From the NCBI GenBank assembly GCA_024643795.1, contig JAHEMF010000002.1:1-64000 (forward strand): 64,000 bases of DNA, given 5' to 3'. Under the pieces are notes generated by a model, which was given only the letters and a program-made list of their open reading frames with translations, was not told the DNA's origin and made no database searches. The DNA is from Bacteroidota bacterium (GTDB lineage: Bacteria; Bacteroidota; Bacteroidia; AKYH767-A; OLB10). Shown here one piece after another: positions 1 through 8,240 of this stretch; position 1 is the first letter of the stretch, and every line of letters starts with the position of its first letter. A program made the translations under genes and the position numbers.

Positions 1-93
1 TTTTTGTTTTACTTCGCACTGTGCGCTTGACTCAGTAAGGCTTGTGCAGATTATCATCAAAAATAAAATCAGGTAAGTTCTGGATGAGTTCAT
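1..93 (-). CDS. N-terminus of a secreted protein (partial, cut by window edge)
   Basis: Only the first 31 codons lie in the window. The reverse-strand ATG at 93 is followed by a typical signal peptide: a polar start, a hydrophobic core (YLILFLMIIC) and a likely cleavage site after ESSAQ. The start lies 10 bases after the stop of the upstream mannosyltransferase gene and on the same strand, so the two are probably one operon. The mature protein is missing and no function can be assigned. Export to periplasm or outside is inferred from the signal peptide alone. Confidence 0.55.
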   Translation of the reverse strand, partial: MNSSRTYLILFLMIICTSLTESSAQCEVKQK

Positions 94-103
94 TTATTTA
101 GTT

Positions 104-853
104 TCAATGATTGATACCAGAATTTGCTTGCGGAAACTTCCGAAACCATGATTTGATTTTCATTTCCATTACTCCGATGAACGCTTCTGAAAATATACCG
201 GTCGACATTTTGGATTCACCATCCTGACGATCTGTGAAAACAATTGGTACTTCAACAAGTTTGAATCCCATTTTCCAGGCAGTAAATTTCATTTCAATCT
301 GGAATGCATAACCGGTGAACTTGATCTTGTCAAGTTCCATAAGCTCAAGCACTTTTCTTCTGTAACATTTGAAGCCGGCGGTTGCATCTCTGACAGGCAT
401 TCTTGTGATCATTCTAACATAAACTGATGCATAGTATGACATAATAACTCTGCCAATGGGCCAATTCACAACATTAACTCCTTTGATATAACGTGAGCCA
501 ATAGCCAAGTCCGCGCCATTGGCACATGCATTATATAATTTGACAAGATCCTCTGGGTTATGCGAAAAATCGGCATCCATTTCAAAAATGAATTCATAAG
601 GTCTTTTCAAGGCCCACTTGAACCCATGAATGTAAGCTGTGCCCAAGCCCAGTTTGCCGGCTCGTTTTTCAATATGAAGTTTACCCTGAAATTCAGTCTG
701 GAGTTTTTCAACTATCTGTGCAGTTCCGTCTTTGGAATTATCATCTACTACCAATATATCCATTGGTTTAGCGAGTGAAAATACGGTACGAATAATCGCT
801 TCGATATTTTCTTTTTCGTTATAGGTGGGGATTATGACCAGACTATCAGACAC
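104..853 (-). CDS. polyprenol monophosphomannose synthase (family 2 glycosyltransferase)
   Basis: A 249-residue GT2 enzyme of the DPM1 type, expected to transfer mannose (or another hexose) from GDP-sugar to polyprenyl phosphate at the inner face of the membrane for later glycosylation steps. Visible motifs: IIPTYNEKENIE at the N-terminus, VVDDNSKDGT around residue 36, the metal-binding EMDADFSHNP around 90 and GSRYIKG around 120. No C-terminal membrane domain is present, unlike the longer multi-pass forms. The start is GTG at 853; no upstream in-frame ATG exists. The downstream gene on the same strand (start at 93) encodes an exported protein. The family call is firm; the exact sugar is inferred. 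Confidence 0.85.
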   Translation of the reverse strand: MSDSLVIIPTYNEKENIEAIIRTVFSLAKPMDILVVDDNSKDGTAQIVEKLQTEFQGKLHIEKRAGKLGLGTAYIHGFKWALKRPYEFIFEMDADFSHNPEDLVKLYNACANGADLAIGSRYIKGVNVVNWPIGRVIMSYYASVYVRMITRMPVRDATAGFKCYRRKVLELMELDKIKFTGYAFQIEMKFTAWKMGFKLVEVPIVFTDRQDGESKMSTGIFSEAFIGVMEMKIKSWFRKFPQANSGINH

Positions 854-922
854 GACTCAGTAAAATATTGTTGGGAAACAAGGTATAAAAAAACGTTCCA
901 TTAATCACGATATCATTAATAT

Positions 923-1897
923 TTACCATCCCAGTATCCATGCAAAAATGAGAGGAGCTACGATACTTGCATCTGATTCAACAATAAATTTTGGAGTATT
1001 TATATCTAGTTTTCCCCATGTGATCTTTTCGTTGGGTACAGCACCAGAATAGGAACCATAACTGGTGGTTGAATCAGAGATCTGACAAAAGTAACTCCAG
1101 AATGGTATTTCAGTCATTTCCAGATCCTGGTATAGCATTGGTACAACACAGATTGGAAAATCACCCGCAATACCACCGCCTATCTGAAAAAATCCAACAC
1201 CTTTACCACCGCTGTTTTTGATATACCAGTCGGATAGTTGGGTCATATATTCAATTCCGGATTTCATGGTTGAAGGTTTCAATTCACCTTTGATGCAATA
1301 AGAAGCAAAAATGTTTCCCATGGTACTGTCTTCCCAGCCGGGTACGATGATAGGAAGATTCTTTTCGGCAGCCGCCATCATCCAAGAATCTTTTGGATCG
1401 ATCTGGTAAGAATCTTTCATTGCTCCACTGAGCAAAAGTTTATACATATATTCATGAGGTAAATATCTTTCACCTTTTGATTCGGCATCTTTCCATATTT
1501 TAAAAATATGACTTTGTATCCTTCGAAAAGCTTCCTCTTCAGGTATACAGGTATCTGTAACTCTATTAAAGCCATTTTCAAGCAGATCCCATTCTTCCTG
1601 AGGACTAAGATCGCGGTAGTTAGGGACACGCTTATAGTGATCATGAGCTACAAGGTTCATGACATCTTCTTCAAGATTGGCGCCAGTACAGGAAATTATC
1701 TGCACTTTATCCTGACGTATCATTTCCGCCAATGACAATCCAAGTTCTCCTGTGCTCATTGCTCCGGCCAGTGTTATCATCATTTTGCCACCCTCAGCCA
1801 GGTGTGTCTCATATCCTTTCGAGGCATCAATCAGTGCTGCTGCATTAAAATGCCTGAAATGGTGCTGAATGTATTGTGAAATGGGTCCTCTGTTCAT
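923..1897 (-). CDS. deoxyhypusine synthase-like protein
   Basis: A 324-residue homologue of deoxyhypusine synthase. The eukaryotic and archaeal enzymes move the aminobutyl group of spermidine to a lysine of eIF5A in an NAD-dependent reaction. The catalytic-lysine region is intact: P-N-E-K-I-T-W-G-K, with the lysine at residue 296, followed by ESDASIVAPL. Glycine-rich NAD-contacting stretches (GAMSTGELG near 45, GGGIAGDFP near 242) are also visible. Bacteria lack eIF5A, and bacterial family members are thought to act on polyamines or remain unassigned, so the substrate here is unknown. The gene stands alone. ATG start at 1897. Confidence 0.85.
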   Translation of the reverse strand: MNRGPISQYIQHHFRHFNAAALIDASKGYETHLAEGGKMMITLAGAMSTGELGLSLAEMIRQDKVQIISCTGANLEEDVMNLVAHDHYKRVPNYRDLSPQEEWDLLENGFNRVTDTCIPEEEAFRRIQSHIFKIWKDAESKGERYLPHEYMYKLLLSGAMKDSYQIDPKDSWMMAAAEKNLPIIVPGWEDSTMGNIFASYCIKGELKPSTMKSGIEYMTQLSDWYIKNSGGKGVGFFQIGGGIAGDFPICVVPMLYQDLEMTEIPFWSYFCQISDSTTSYGSYSGAVPNEKITWGKLDINTPKFIVESDASIVAPLIFAWILGW

Positions 1898-2083
1898 ATT
1901 TATAGGTTTGATGGGAAGACAAATTTATAAAATATGCGTTATCGTCGTCTAATAATCAGAGAATACTCTTCCTTGGGTAGATCTGGAATTTTCTCATGTA
2001 AAAAGTAATTGATCGTTAGATATATCACATGTGCCTGGGGTTACAAACAGGAATTCAATTTATAAAGCTTAACCCGATTCAAC

Positions 2084-2854
2084 TTATTTCGCCGCATTAG
2101 AAAAATTTAAAAATTGACGAAGTACGCATTCAGGGTTATCTGCATGCAACCAATGTCCTGAATTTTCACAAGTTTCAACATTAACACTGTTGAATGTGAG
2201 GTAAATATTCTTTTCATCCTCATATGTAATATAATCTGAGCGGTCACCTTTCATAAATAGTGTAGGTGTTGTGACAGGTGAATTAAAAGTTACAGCCTGG
2301 CCTACATTTTCAATTTTATCACTGATCACATTCAAATTAAATCGCCAGTTGTATCCATGCTCTGTTCGATACAGGTTTTTTAACAGAAATTGCCTGACCA
2401 CTACCTCAGGGATACCTGCTTTCAAAATATTATCAGCACCCTGTCTGGAATCAATATTTTTCAGATCTACATTTCTTAAGCTCTGAATGATCCGTTGATG
2501 GTGCACCGGGTAGTAACGGGGGGCAATATCAAGAACTACCATCCCTTTCAGGAGTTCCGGATGAGCTTTACCAACTTCCAGGGCCACTTTCCCGCCAAGG
2601 GAGTGGCCTATCAGAAAAATTTTATCAAGTCCGAGATTCCTGATCAGCACATTGATATCTCTGGCCATTGATTCAAGAGTGAATTCAGGGTCATGGAATG
2701 ATCGCCCATGGTTTCGCAGGTCGGCAGTGATCACCTTAAAGTTGTATTCACTCAATTGACGGGCAAATCCCTGCCAGTTGTCCAGAGAGCCAAAGAGTCC
2801 ATGAAGTATGATCACCGGAAAGCCATTTCCAATGATTTTATGATTTAGTATCAT
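2084..2854 (-). CDS. alpha/beta hydrolase (YbfF-like esterase)
   Basis: A 256-residue cytosolic alpha/beta-hydrolase. Visible landmarks are the oxyanion region ILHGLFGSLDNW, the nucleophile elbow GHSLGGK around residue 94, a likely acid in MKGDRSDY and the catalytic His in NSGHWLH near the C-terminus. The order HGLFGS..DNW..DLRNHGRS..GHSLGGK resembles the YbfF/acyl-CoA-thioesterase-like group. The reading frame extends 11 codons further upstream, but ATG 2854 directly before ILNHKIIGNG fits the family N-terminus best. The physiological substrate is unknown. Confidence 0.8.
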   Translation of the reverse strand: MILNHKIIGNGFPVIILHGLFGSLDNWQGFARQLSEYNFKVITADLRNHGRSFHDPEFTLESMARDINVLIRNLGLDKIFLIGHSLGGKVALEVGKAHPELLKGMVVLDIAPRYYPVHHQRIIQSLRNVDLKNIDSRQGADNILKAGIPEVVVRQFLLKNLYRTEHGYNWRFNLNVISDKIENVGQAVTFNSPVTTPTLFMKGDRSDYITYEDEKNIYLTFNSVNVETCENSGHWLHADNPECVLRQFLNFSNAAK

Positions 2855-2916
2855 GCCGTAAAAATAACATAAGCTAAGAGAATACACTTTTAGGTTTCAA
2901 TAGCCTTCAATTATTG

Positions 2917-2924
2917 TAATTTTG
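2917..2924 (+). promoter_or_regulatory. -7 promoter box of the GNAT/aspartate kinase/ctaA operon
   Basis: TAATTTTG matches the Bacteroidota -7 consensus TAnnTTTG and ends 7 bases before the ATG at 2932. No clear TTG -33 element was seen at the usual distance. The predicted mRNA leader is almost absent. Confidence 0.5.
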
Positions 2925-2931
2925 TAACCCC

Positions 2932-3405
2932 ATGAAAGATATCAGGATACGAAAAGGAACTACGGAAGATCTTACTGCAGTGCTGGAGTTGATCAGAGAA
3001 CTTGCCGAGTTTGAAAAGGCCCCGGAAGAGGTTACTAATAATGTTGCAGCAATGATCGAAGACTTTACAGGAAGTTCTCCTGTATTTAAACTACTGGTTG
3101 CTACAAAGGAGGATGAGTTGGTAGGAATGGCAATTTATTTCACTAAATATTCTACCTGGAAAGGTAAAGGTGTTTATTTGGATGATATTGTTGTTAAAGA
3201 GCAGTATAGAAGAAAAGGAATAGGCAAACAATTATTTGATGCTCTGGTGCGAGAATCAAAAGTACTTGGTGCTAAACAATTGCATTGGCAGGTGCTCGAC
3301 TGGAATTCTGATGCGATCGATTTTTATAAAAAGTATGATGCAGAATTAGATTCAGAGTGGATCAATTGTAAACTTACAGAAGAGCAAATTAATAATTTTA
3401 AATGA
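2932..3405 (+). CDS. GNAT family N-acetyltransferase (diamine acetyltransferase-like)
   Basis: A 157-residue GNAT acetyltransferase that would transfer an acetyl group from acetyl-CoA to an amine. Motif A is clear: YLDDIVVKEQYRRKGIGKQL (residues about 83-102, with the R/Q-x-x-G-x-G/A pyrophosphate loop), followed by QVLDWNSDAIDFYKK, the motif B region. The N-terminal IRKGTTEDLTAVLELIRELA and the LDWN..AIDFYKK.GA-like tail resemble spermidine/spermine and thialysine acetyltransferases, so a diamine or amino acid is a plausible substrate (inference). Its stop overlaps the start of the aspartate kinase gene by 4 bases (ATGA). Confidence 0.82.
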   Translation: MKDIRIRKGTTEDLTAVLELIRELAEFEKAPEEVTNNVAAMIEDFTGSSPVFKLLVATKEDELVGMAIYFTKYSTWKGKGVYLDDIVVKEQYRRKGIGKQLFDALVRESKVLGAKQLHWQVLDWNSDAIDFYKKYDAELDSEWINCKLTEEQINNFK

Positions 3406-4679
3406 AGGTATTTAAGTTTGGAGGTGCCTCCATAAAAGATGCTGAGGCAGTAAAGAATATCGCAAGTATTCTCAGACATTATGAGAATGAGAAACTGGTA
3501 GTAGTGGTCTCTGCCATGGGGAAAACCACCAATGCATTGGAAGGAGTTGTAGCTGCCTATATAAACAATACCGGTGAATCATCTAAGCTTCTCAATGAAG
3601 TAAAAAAGTATCATTTACATATCATGAAAGACCTGTTCCCCGAAGGAAATAAGGAATTGAGTAATGCGGTAAATAATTTTTTTGTTGAAGCGGAATGGGT
3701 TCTTGAAGAGCAGCCTTCTAAAGGATATGCATTTGCCTATGACCAGATCGTATCAACAGGTGAGCTTGTATCTACTAAGATCATTAGTGAATATTTGAAA
3801 GAATGTGGACTAAAGAATAACTGGCTGGATGCAAGAGGTTGTATCAGAACCGATAACTCATACAGAGAAGGTAAAATCCAGTGGGAAGTAACACAGTCAC
3901 TTATAACAGAACAGGTAGCAGAACTATTCAACCGTTCGAATATTGTGATCACTCAGGGTTTCATCGGTTGTACTTCAGAAAATTATACTACTACGCTAGG
4001 GCGGGAGGGAAGTGACTTTTCAGCTGCGATCTTTGCCTTTTGCCTTGATGCTCCTGAAGTATATATCTGGAAGGATGTACCCGGTGTGCTCAACGCCGAT
4101 CCAAAGCATTTTCCGGAAGCACAGAAACTGGAAATGATCAGTTATCTGGATGCCATTGAGCTGGCATATTATGGAGCATCTGTTATACACCCCAAAACAA
4201 TAAAGCCCCTTGAAAACAAAAATATTACCCTGTATGTTAAGTCATTTTTAAATCCTACCGCAACAGGAACTTTGGTGGGAACAAATGCTCAAACCAAACC
4301 ACTCATTCCTTCATTCATTATGAAGTTTAATCAGGAGCTAGTTAGTATCAGTGCAATAGATTTCTCCTTTATTGCCGAAGATAACCTGAGTGTGATATTT
4401 GGAATTTTTGCAAAACACAAGGTGAAGATCAATATGATGCAGAATTCTGCTATCAGTTTCAGTGCCTGTATTGATAATGATCCATTTAAGGTTCCTGCAC
4501 TACTGGAAGAACTTAATAGGAGTTTTAAAGTTTTATATAATGATAACTTACTGTTGTATACCATCCGGCATTATTACCCTTCTACTATAGAGATGCTTAC
4601 AGCAGGAAAGGAAGTGTTGGTTGAACAGCGAAGCCGGCATACGGCACAGTTTGTTGTACGAAATTCCGAATCCCAATAA
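3402..4679 (+). CDS. aspartate kinase
   Basis: A monofunctional aspartokinase of 425 residues that phosphorylates L-aspartate with ATP, the first step towards lysine, threonine, methionine and diaminopimelate. Motifs: KFGGASIKDAEAV at the N-terminus, FIGCTSENYTTTLGREGSDFSA around 190-210 (nucleotide/substrate site), VYIWKDVPGVLNADP around 222, and AYYGASVIHPKT around 250. ACT regulatory domains follow from about residue 310. It starts inside the stop of the GNAT gene and ends directly against the heme A synthase ATG, so translation is probably coupled. No homoserine dehydrogenase domain is fused. Which amino acid inhibits it cannot be read off. Confidence 0.92.
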   Translation: MKVFKFGGASIKDAEAVKNIASILRHYENEKLVVVVSAMGKTTNALEGVVAAYINNTGESSKLLNEVKKYHLHIMKDLFPEGNKELSNAVNNFFVEAEWVLEEQPSKGYAFAYDQIVSTGELVSTKIISEYLKECGLKNNWLDARGCIRTDNSYREGKIQWEVTQSLITEQVAELFNRSNIVITQGFIGCTSENYTTTLGREGSDFSAAIFAFCLDAPEVYIWKDVPGVLNADPKHFPEAQKLEMISYLDAIELAYYGASVIHPKTIKPLENKNITLYVKSFLNPTATGTLVGTNAQTKPLIPSFIMKFNQELVSISAIDFSFIAEDNLSVIFGIFAKHKVKINMMQNSAISFSACIDNDPFKVPALLEELNRSFKVLYNDNLLLYTIRHYYPSTIEMLTAGKEVLVEQRSRHTAQFVVRNSESQ

Positions 4680-5753
4680 ATGATCAGTAGTGAATCACCT
4701 CGGAGCAAAGCAAATGTTATAACCTGGTTGTTGGCAGGTTGTGCACTGATCTTTTTGATGGTGATCGTTGGCGGAATTACCCGTCTCACAGGTTCAGGTT
4801 TATCCATCACTCAGTGGAAAGTTGTTACCGGTACCATTCCACCGCTCACCGAACAACAGTGGGTCCATGAGTTTGAACAATACAGTCAAACGCCTCAATT
4901 TAACCAGATAAACAGTCATTTTGGAGTTGAAGAATTTAAGTCGATCTACTGGTGGGAGTATATCCACAGGTTGATAGGAAGGCTGATCGGTATAGTGTTC
5001 CTTGTGCCTTTCATTTATTTCATAATTACAAAACAGATCAGTCGTACCATGATATGGAAGAGCATGATTTTGTTTTTTATGGGTGGCTTGCAGGGTTTTG
5101 TAGGATGGTACATGGTTAAGAGTGGACTTGTAAATGAACCAAGTGTGAGTCATTACAGACTTGCTTTACATCTTTCAACAGCATTTTTAACTTTTGGCCT
5201 CACCTTTTGGTTTGCACTGGACCTCATAGCACATAAAGAACAGCTGGCTGATTCTATTGTAAAGAAATTCAGAGCAGGATCTGTTGTTATTTTTCTGATC
5301 GTATTTTTGCAGATAATTCTCGGTGCATTCGTTGCCGGACTGGATGCCGGATTTGTGTATAATACTTTTCCCAAGATGGGAGAAACATGGATAGCTGAAG
5401 CAGTTCCATATGTATGGAATAAGGATGGGTTCAGAGGGCTAATAGACTCATTAGCCGGAGTTCAGTTTCTGCACCGTTATATGGCTTATTTGGTACTGGC
5501 AGTAATTGTTTTGGGTATTCTAAAATCCAGAAAACTTAAAAATGAAGAAAGCGGCAGCCGAGAACTTAAGACCTGCTACAATATTTTAGGATTCGTAGTC
5601 TTGATTCAATTTTTGCTGGGCGTGTTTACACTGATCTACAAAGTGCCGGTTACATTAGGTGTGATACATCAGGCTACAGCATTTCTGTTATTTGCAGCTT
5701 CCATATACTTAATGCACTTTATCAGATATACCTCTTCTCAGATCCCACATTGA
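4680..5753 (+). CDS. ctaA: heme A synthase
   Basis: A 357-residue polytopic membrane protein of the COX15/CtaA family that oxidises the C8 methyl group of heme O to the formyl group of heme A for aa3/caa3 oxidases. The two-bundle pattern is visible: GGITRLTGSGLSITQWKVVTG near the first helix, WWEYIHRLIGRLIG (heme-ligand His) around 92, SHYRLALHLSTAF around 155, then the second half with LGAFVAGLDAGFVYNTFP, VQFLHRYMAYLVL and LGVIHQATAFLLF carrying the remaining His ligands. The ATG directly follows the TAA of aspartate kinase with no spacer. Its partner CtaB (heme O synthase) lies at the other end of the window, next to oxidase genes. Confidence 0.92.
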   Translation: MISSESPRSKANVITWLLAGCALIFLMVIVGGITRLTGSGLSITQWKVVTGTIPPLTEQQWVHEFEQYSQTPQFNQINSHFGVEEFKSIYWWEYIHRLIGRLIGIVFLVPFIYFIITKQISRTMIWKSMILFFMGGLQGFVGWYMVKSGLVNEPSVSHYRLALHLSTAFLTFGLTFWFALDLIAHKEQLADSIVKKFRAGSVVIFLIVFLQIILGAFVAGLDAGFVYNTFPKMGETWIAEAVPYVWNKDGFRGLIDSLAGVQFLHRYMAYLVLAVIVLGILKSRKLKNEESGSRELKTCYNILGFVVLIQFLLGVFTLIYKVPVTLGVIHQATAFLLFAASIYLMHFIRYTSSQIPH

Positions 5754-5760
5754 TCTTTTA

Positions 5761-8139
5761 TCATTCAATAATGAGTTTTTTACTTTTCTTTCCTGCAGAA
5801 TCTTCAAGTAATTCTACGACGTAAATTCCGGCAGATATACCGGTAAGGTCAACTTGAATGGACCTGACCCCGGGCAGAACCTTCATTTGCCTAATGATAC
5901 GGCCACTTATATCGTAGATCAATAGTCTGCTTTCTGATAAAGTTGATCGGGAGAAATTAACTACCAGATCATTTTTTGCGGGGTTAGGAGCCAGATAGAA
6001 ATTGAATTCTCCGAATTCTGCTAATCCGGTTGAACCGGGTAGTACAACCTGCACACTGAGATCATCAAAATAATATCCATCATAGTTGAGAAAGAAATCG
6101 CTTTGAATAATAAACCTTATGATCACATTGGATGAACCTGCAAAGGCACTCAAATCCATTTCTTCTTCCACCCAGGAAGTCTGAAATCCGTCATACAATG
6201 GTTCGCCCGGTATTTGTGATGAGCTGCCCGGTTTGGTATATTTTCCACACAAGGTTGTCCAGTTAAGACCATTGTTGTCAGAAGCCTGAACCAGCACATA
6301 ATCATATCCTGGTTCAATTTCCCAACGTGCCATAAATCGGAGTTTTGCATCAATTGCATTTGAAAGGTCAAGTGTTGTGTTAAGTGTGCATGTGTTTGTA
6401 TTGTTATCCTGATAATTACCTGAGGGAGAATCTGTGATCGAGGAAGGAGCACTGAAAAACACACTGGTGCTTAATCCCCATCCACCCGGGTTCCATCCGC
6501 CAAGTGTGCCGCCATTATTACTATAAATCGCAACAGGTGTTCCGAATGTTCTGTAAATGGTATCGGAACGAACTGTTGTACCATTATCAATTTTCAATAC
6601 ATATACGACCGGATCTCCAAAAGTCATAGGAGAAGAGACATGTATCTCAATTGAATCATTTACTTGTTGCATAAGACCAAGACCTGAAAACACTTTGGGC
6701 TGTCCTATGAAAGTTATATTGGAGGTGACTGCAGAAACCGAAACAGTATAGGAGCCGGTTGTATCAAGTCCAAGTTGTGAAATAGTGAATCTTGCCATGT
6801 CAGCATAAGTGTTAAACAAAACAGGTGAGGTTTCCGCCACTGTTGCATATTTTCCGGTAAGCAAAGCTGCATTTATGTTCTGAAACATATTATCGTTACA
6901 GATCCCGATGATCTGTGATGAAGGTGGCCAGAAACCAAAATTACCATCCCCTGCTTCGGGGGTCATGGCAAGGATCTTGGGCTTGGCAATTTGTTCGCCA
7001 TACATCCAGTCGTCAGATGATCCGTTAACTATATATCCAACGGTTTGGTTTGCGGTTCCATAAGTATAACCGTTGTATGTTGTGAGTAAACTACCATAAT
7101 TCACCAATAATGCGGAATCTGGTGTATAAATATCGTAATCATAACCCCATGGATATATGAGCAGGTTACCATAAGTGTGATAGTTCAAAGCAATGAGGAA
7201 TTCCCGTGTATTCACAAAGTCGCGTACCAGTTGTGTCTCCGGCTCAGAGAAGGGGCCGGTGCCTCTGTATGTGGCATCAATACCAACAGGTGATGAGCCA
7301 TCATCATCAAACCCCCAATTATACCCGTAGTTCCTGTTAAGGTCTACGCCAACACTGCCATCTAGGTTCGGACGTTTATTCTTTCTCCACATTCCACCAC
7401 CACCGGGATTGTTGACCTCATTTTCCAGGTATCCGTCAGGGTTGACACATGGGATGAAGAACAATTCTACATCATTCACTATTTGTGTGATCTCAGGATC
7501 TGAATTATAATTTTCCAGGATGTACCACATGTAAAATATCAGTTGTGACATGCCGCCAGGTTCACGTGCATGATGCACTGCAGTATACAGCATTTCAGGT
7601 TCCGGTTCATCAATATTTACATTATCCGAGATCTTCACATAATAAATGGGTCTTCCTTCAATGGTTGTTCCCAGCCCAACAGGTTGTTTGATAGAAATAA
7701 GCGTAGGATATTTGGATGCCATAGAATCAAGGTTATCCAGCATTTGCTGGTAAGTAAAATAACCCCCCATTGATCCAAGGGAAAAATTTACAGGTGTCTG
7801 ATATACTGGTGCATTTATCCCGCTGCAACCTGCAGCAGTAGATTTACTAACAACAGGAGTGGATATGATATTTTGCTGGGTATAAAATTTCTGAACATCA
7901 GCTATCATCACTTCATATCTAAAACCTGCATTACTGATTTTGGTTATTTCAAAATCGCTAAGGTCTGTTATAAACCAAACGCCTGGTCTTAACTGTCCAT
8001 GATCAGTTTCGATGCCAAGGGCTGCCAGATCGCGTATACTGTTTTCGGGAGTGTACACCTTTACTCTGTGATACTGCATTTGGGCAAAGGTTGTTTGCAC
8101 ATAAAATAAAGCCAGAATGCAAATCATTAGTTTTTTCAT
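5761..8139 (-). CDS. secreted zinc carboxypeptidase (M14) with type IX secretion signal
   Basis: A 792-residue secreted metallopeptidase. From the ATG at 8139 it shows a signal peptide (KKLMICILALFYVQTTFAQ), a propeptide-like region, and an M14 domain with the zinc ligands H190 and E193 (HHAREP) and H321 (LNYHTYGN) and the catalytic Glu near 395 (TPEAGDG). A beta-sandwich resembling MAM/immune-inhibitor-A domains follows (about 560-700, YDGYYFDDLSV). The last 80 residues form a type A T9SS sorting domain (PNPAKNDLVV...SAGIYVVEL...KKLIIE). It should be exported by the Por secretion system and act outside the cell on peptides. A longer frame opens with TTG at 8148, but the ATG gives the better signal peptide. 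Confidence 0.9.
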   Translation of the reverse strand: MKKLMICILALFYVQTTFAQMQYHRVKVYTPENSIRDLAALGIETDHGQLRPGVWFITDLSDFEITKISNAGFRYEVMIADVQKFYTQQNIISTPVVSKSTAAGCSGINAPVYQTPVNFSLGSMGGYFTYQQMLDNLDSMASKYPTLISIKQPVGLGTTIEGRPIYYVKISDNVNIDEPEPEMLYTAVHHAREPGGMSQLIFYMWYILENYNSDPEITQIVNDVELFFIPCVNPDGYLENEVNNPGGGGMWRKNKRPNLDGSVGVDLNRNYGYNWGFDDDGSSPVGIDATYRGTGPFSEPETQLVRDFVNTREFLIALNYHTYGNLLIYPWGYDYDIYTPDSALLVNYGSLLTTYNGYTYGTANQTVGYIVNGSSDDWMYGEQIAKPKILAMTPEAGDGNFGFWPPSSQIIGICNDNMFQNINAALLTGKYATVAETSPVLFNTYADMARFTISQLGLDTTGSYTVSVSAVTSNITFIGQPKVFSGLGLMQQVNDSIEIHVSSPMTFGDPVVYVLKIDNGTTVRSDTIYRTFGTPVAIYSNNGGTLGGWNPGGWGLSTSVFFSAPSSITDSPSGNYQDNNTNTCTLNTTLDLSNAIDAKLRFMARWEIEPGYDYVLVQASDNNGLNWTTLCGKYTKPGSSSQIPGEPLYDGFQTSWVEEEMDLSAFAGSSNVIIRFIIQSDFFLNYDGYYFDDLSVQVVLPGSTGLAEFGEFNFYLAPNPAKNDLVVNFSRSTLSESRLLIYDISGRIIRQMKVLPGVRSIQVDLTGISAGIYVVELLEDSAGKKSKKLIIE

Positions 8140-8159
8140 GGTAAACAAGTTTGATCACT

Positions 8160-8167
8160 CAAATATA
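8160..8167 (-). promoter_or_regulatory. -7 promoter box of the M14 carboxypeptidase gene
   Basis: Reverse-strand TATATTTG, a full match to TAnnTTTG, ends 20 bases before the ATG at 8139, giving a short leader. No TTG was found at the expected -33 distance. Confidence 0.4.
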
Positions 8168-8196
8168 CGTAACCTCAGTTAAGCATATTTGTAAGC

Positions 8197-8224
8197 AAAA
8201 AGCCCACATTTCTGCGGGCTTTTT
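8197..8224. terminator. rho-independent terminator between SRPBCC and M14 genes
   Basis: AAAAAGCCC and GGGCTTTTT form a stem around a 10-base loop that can add a CA/TG pair. T-runs occur on both strands. It follows the stop of the reverse-strand SRPBCC-GyrI gene and precedes the M14 promoter. Confidence 0.75.
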
Positions 8225-8240
8225 AATCAGTAGTCAAATT

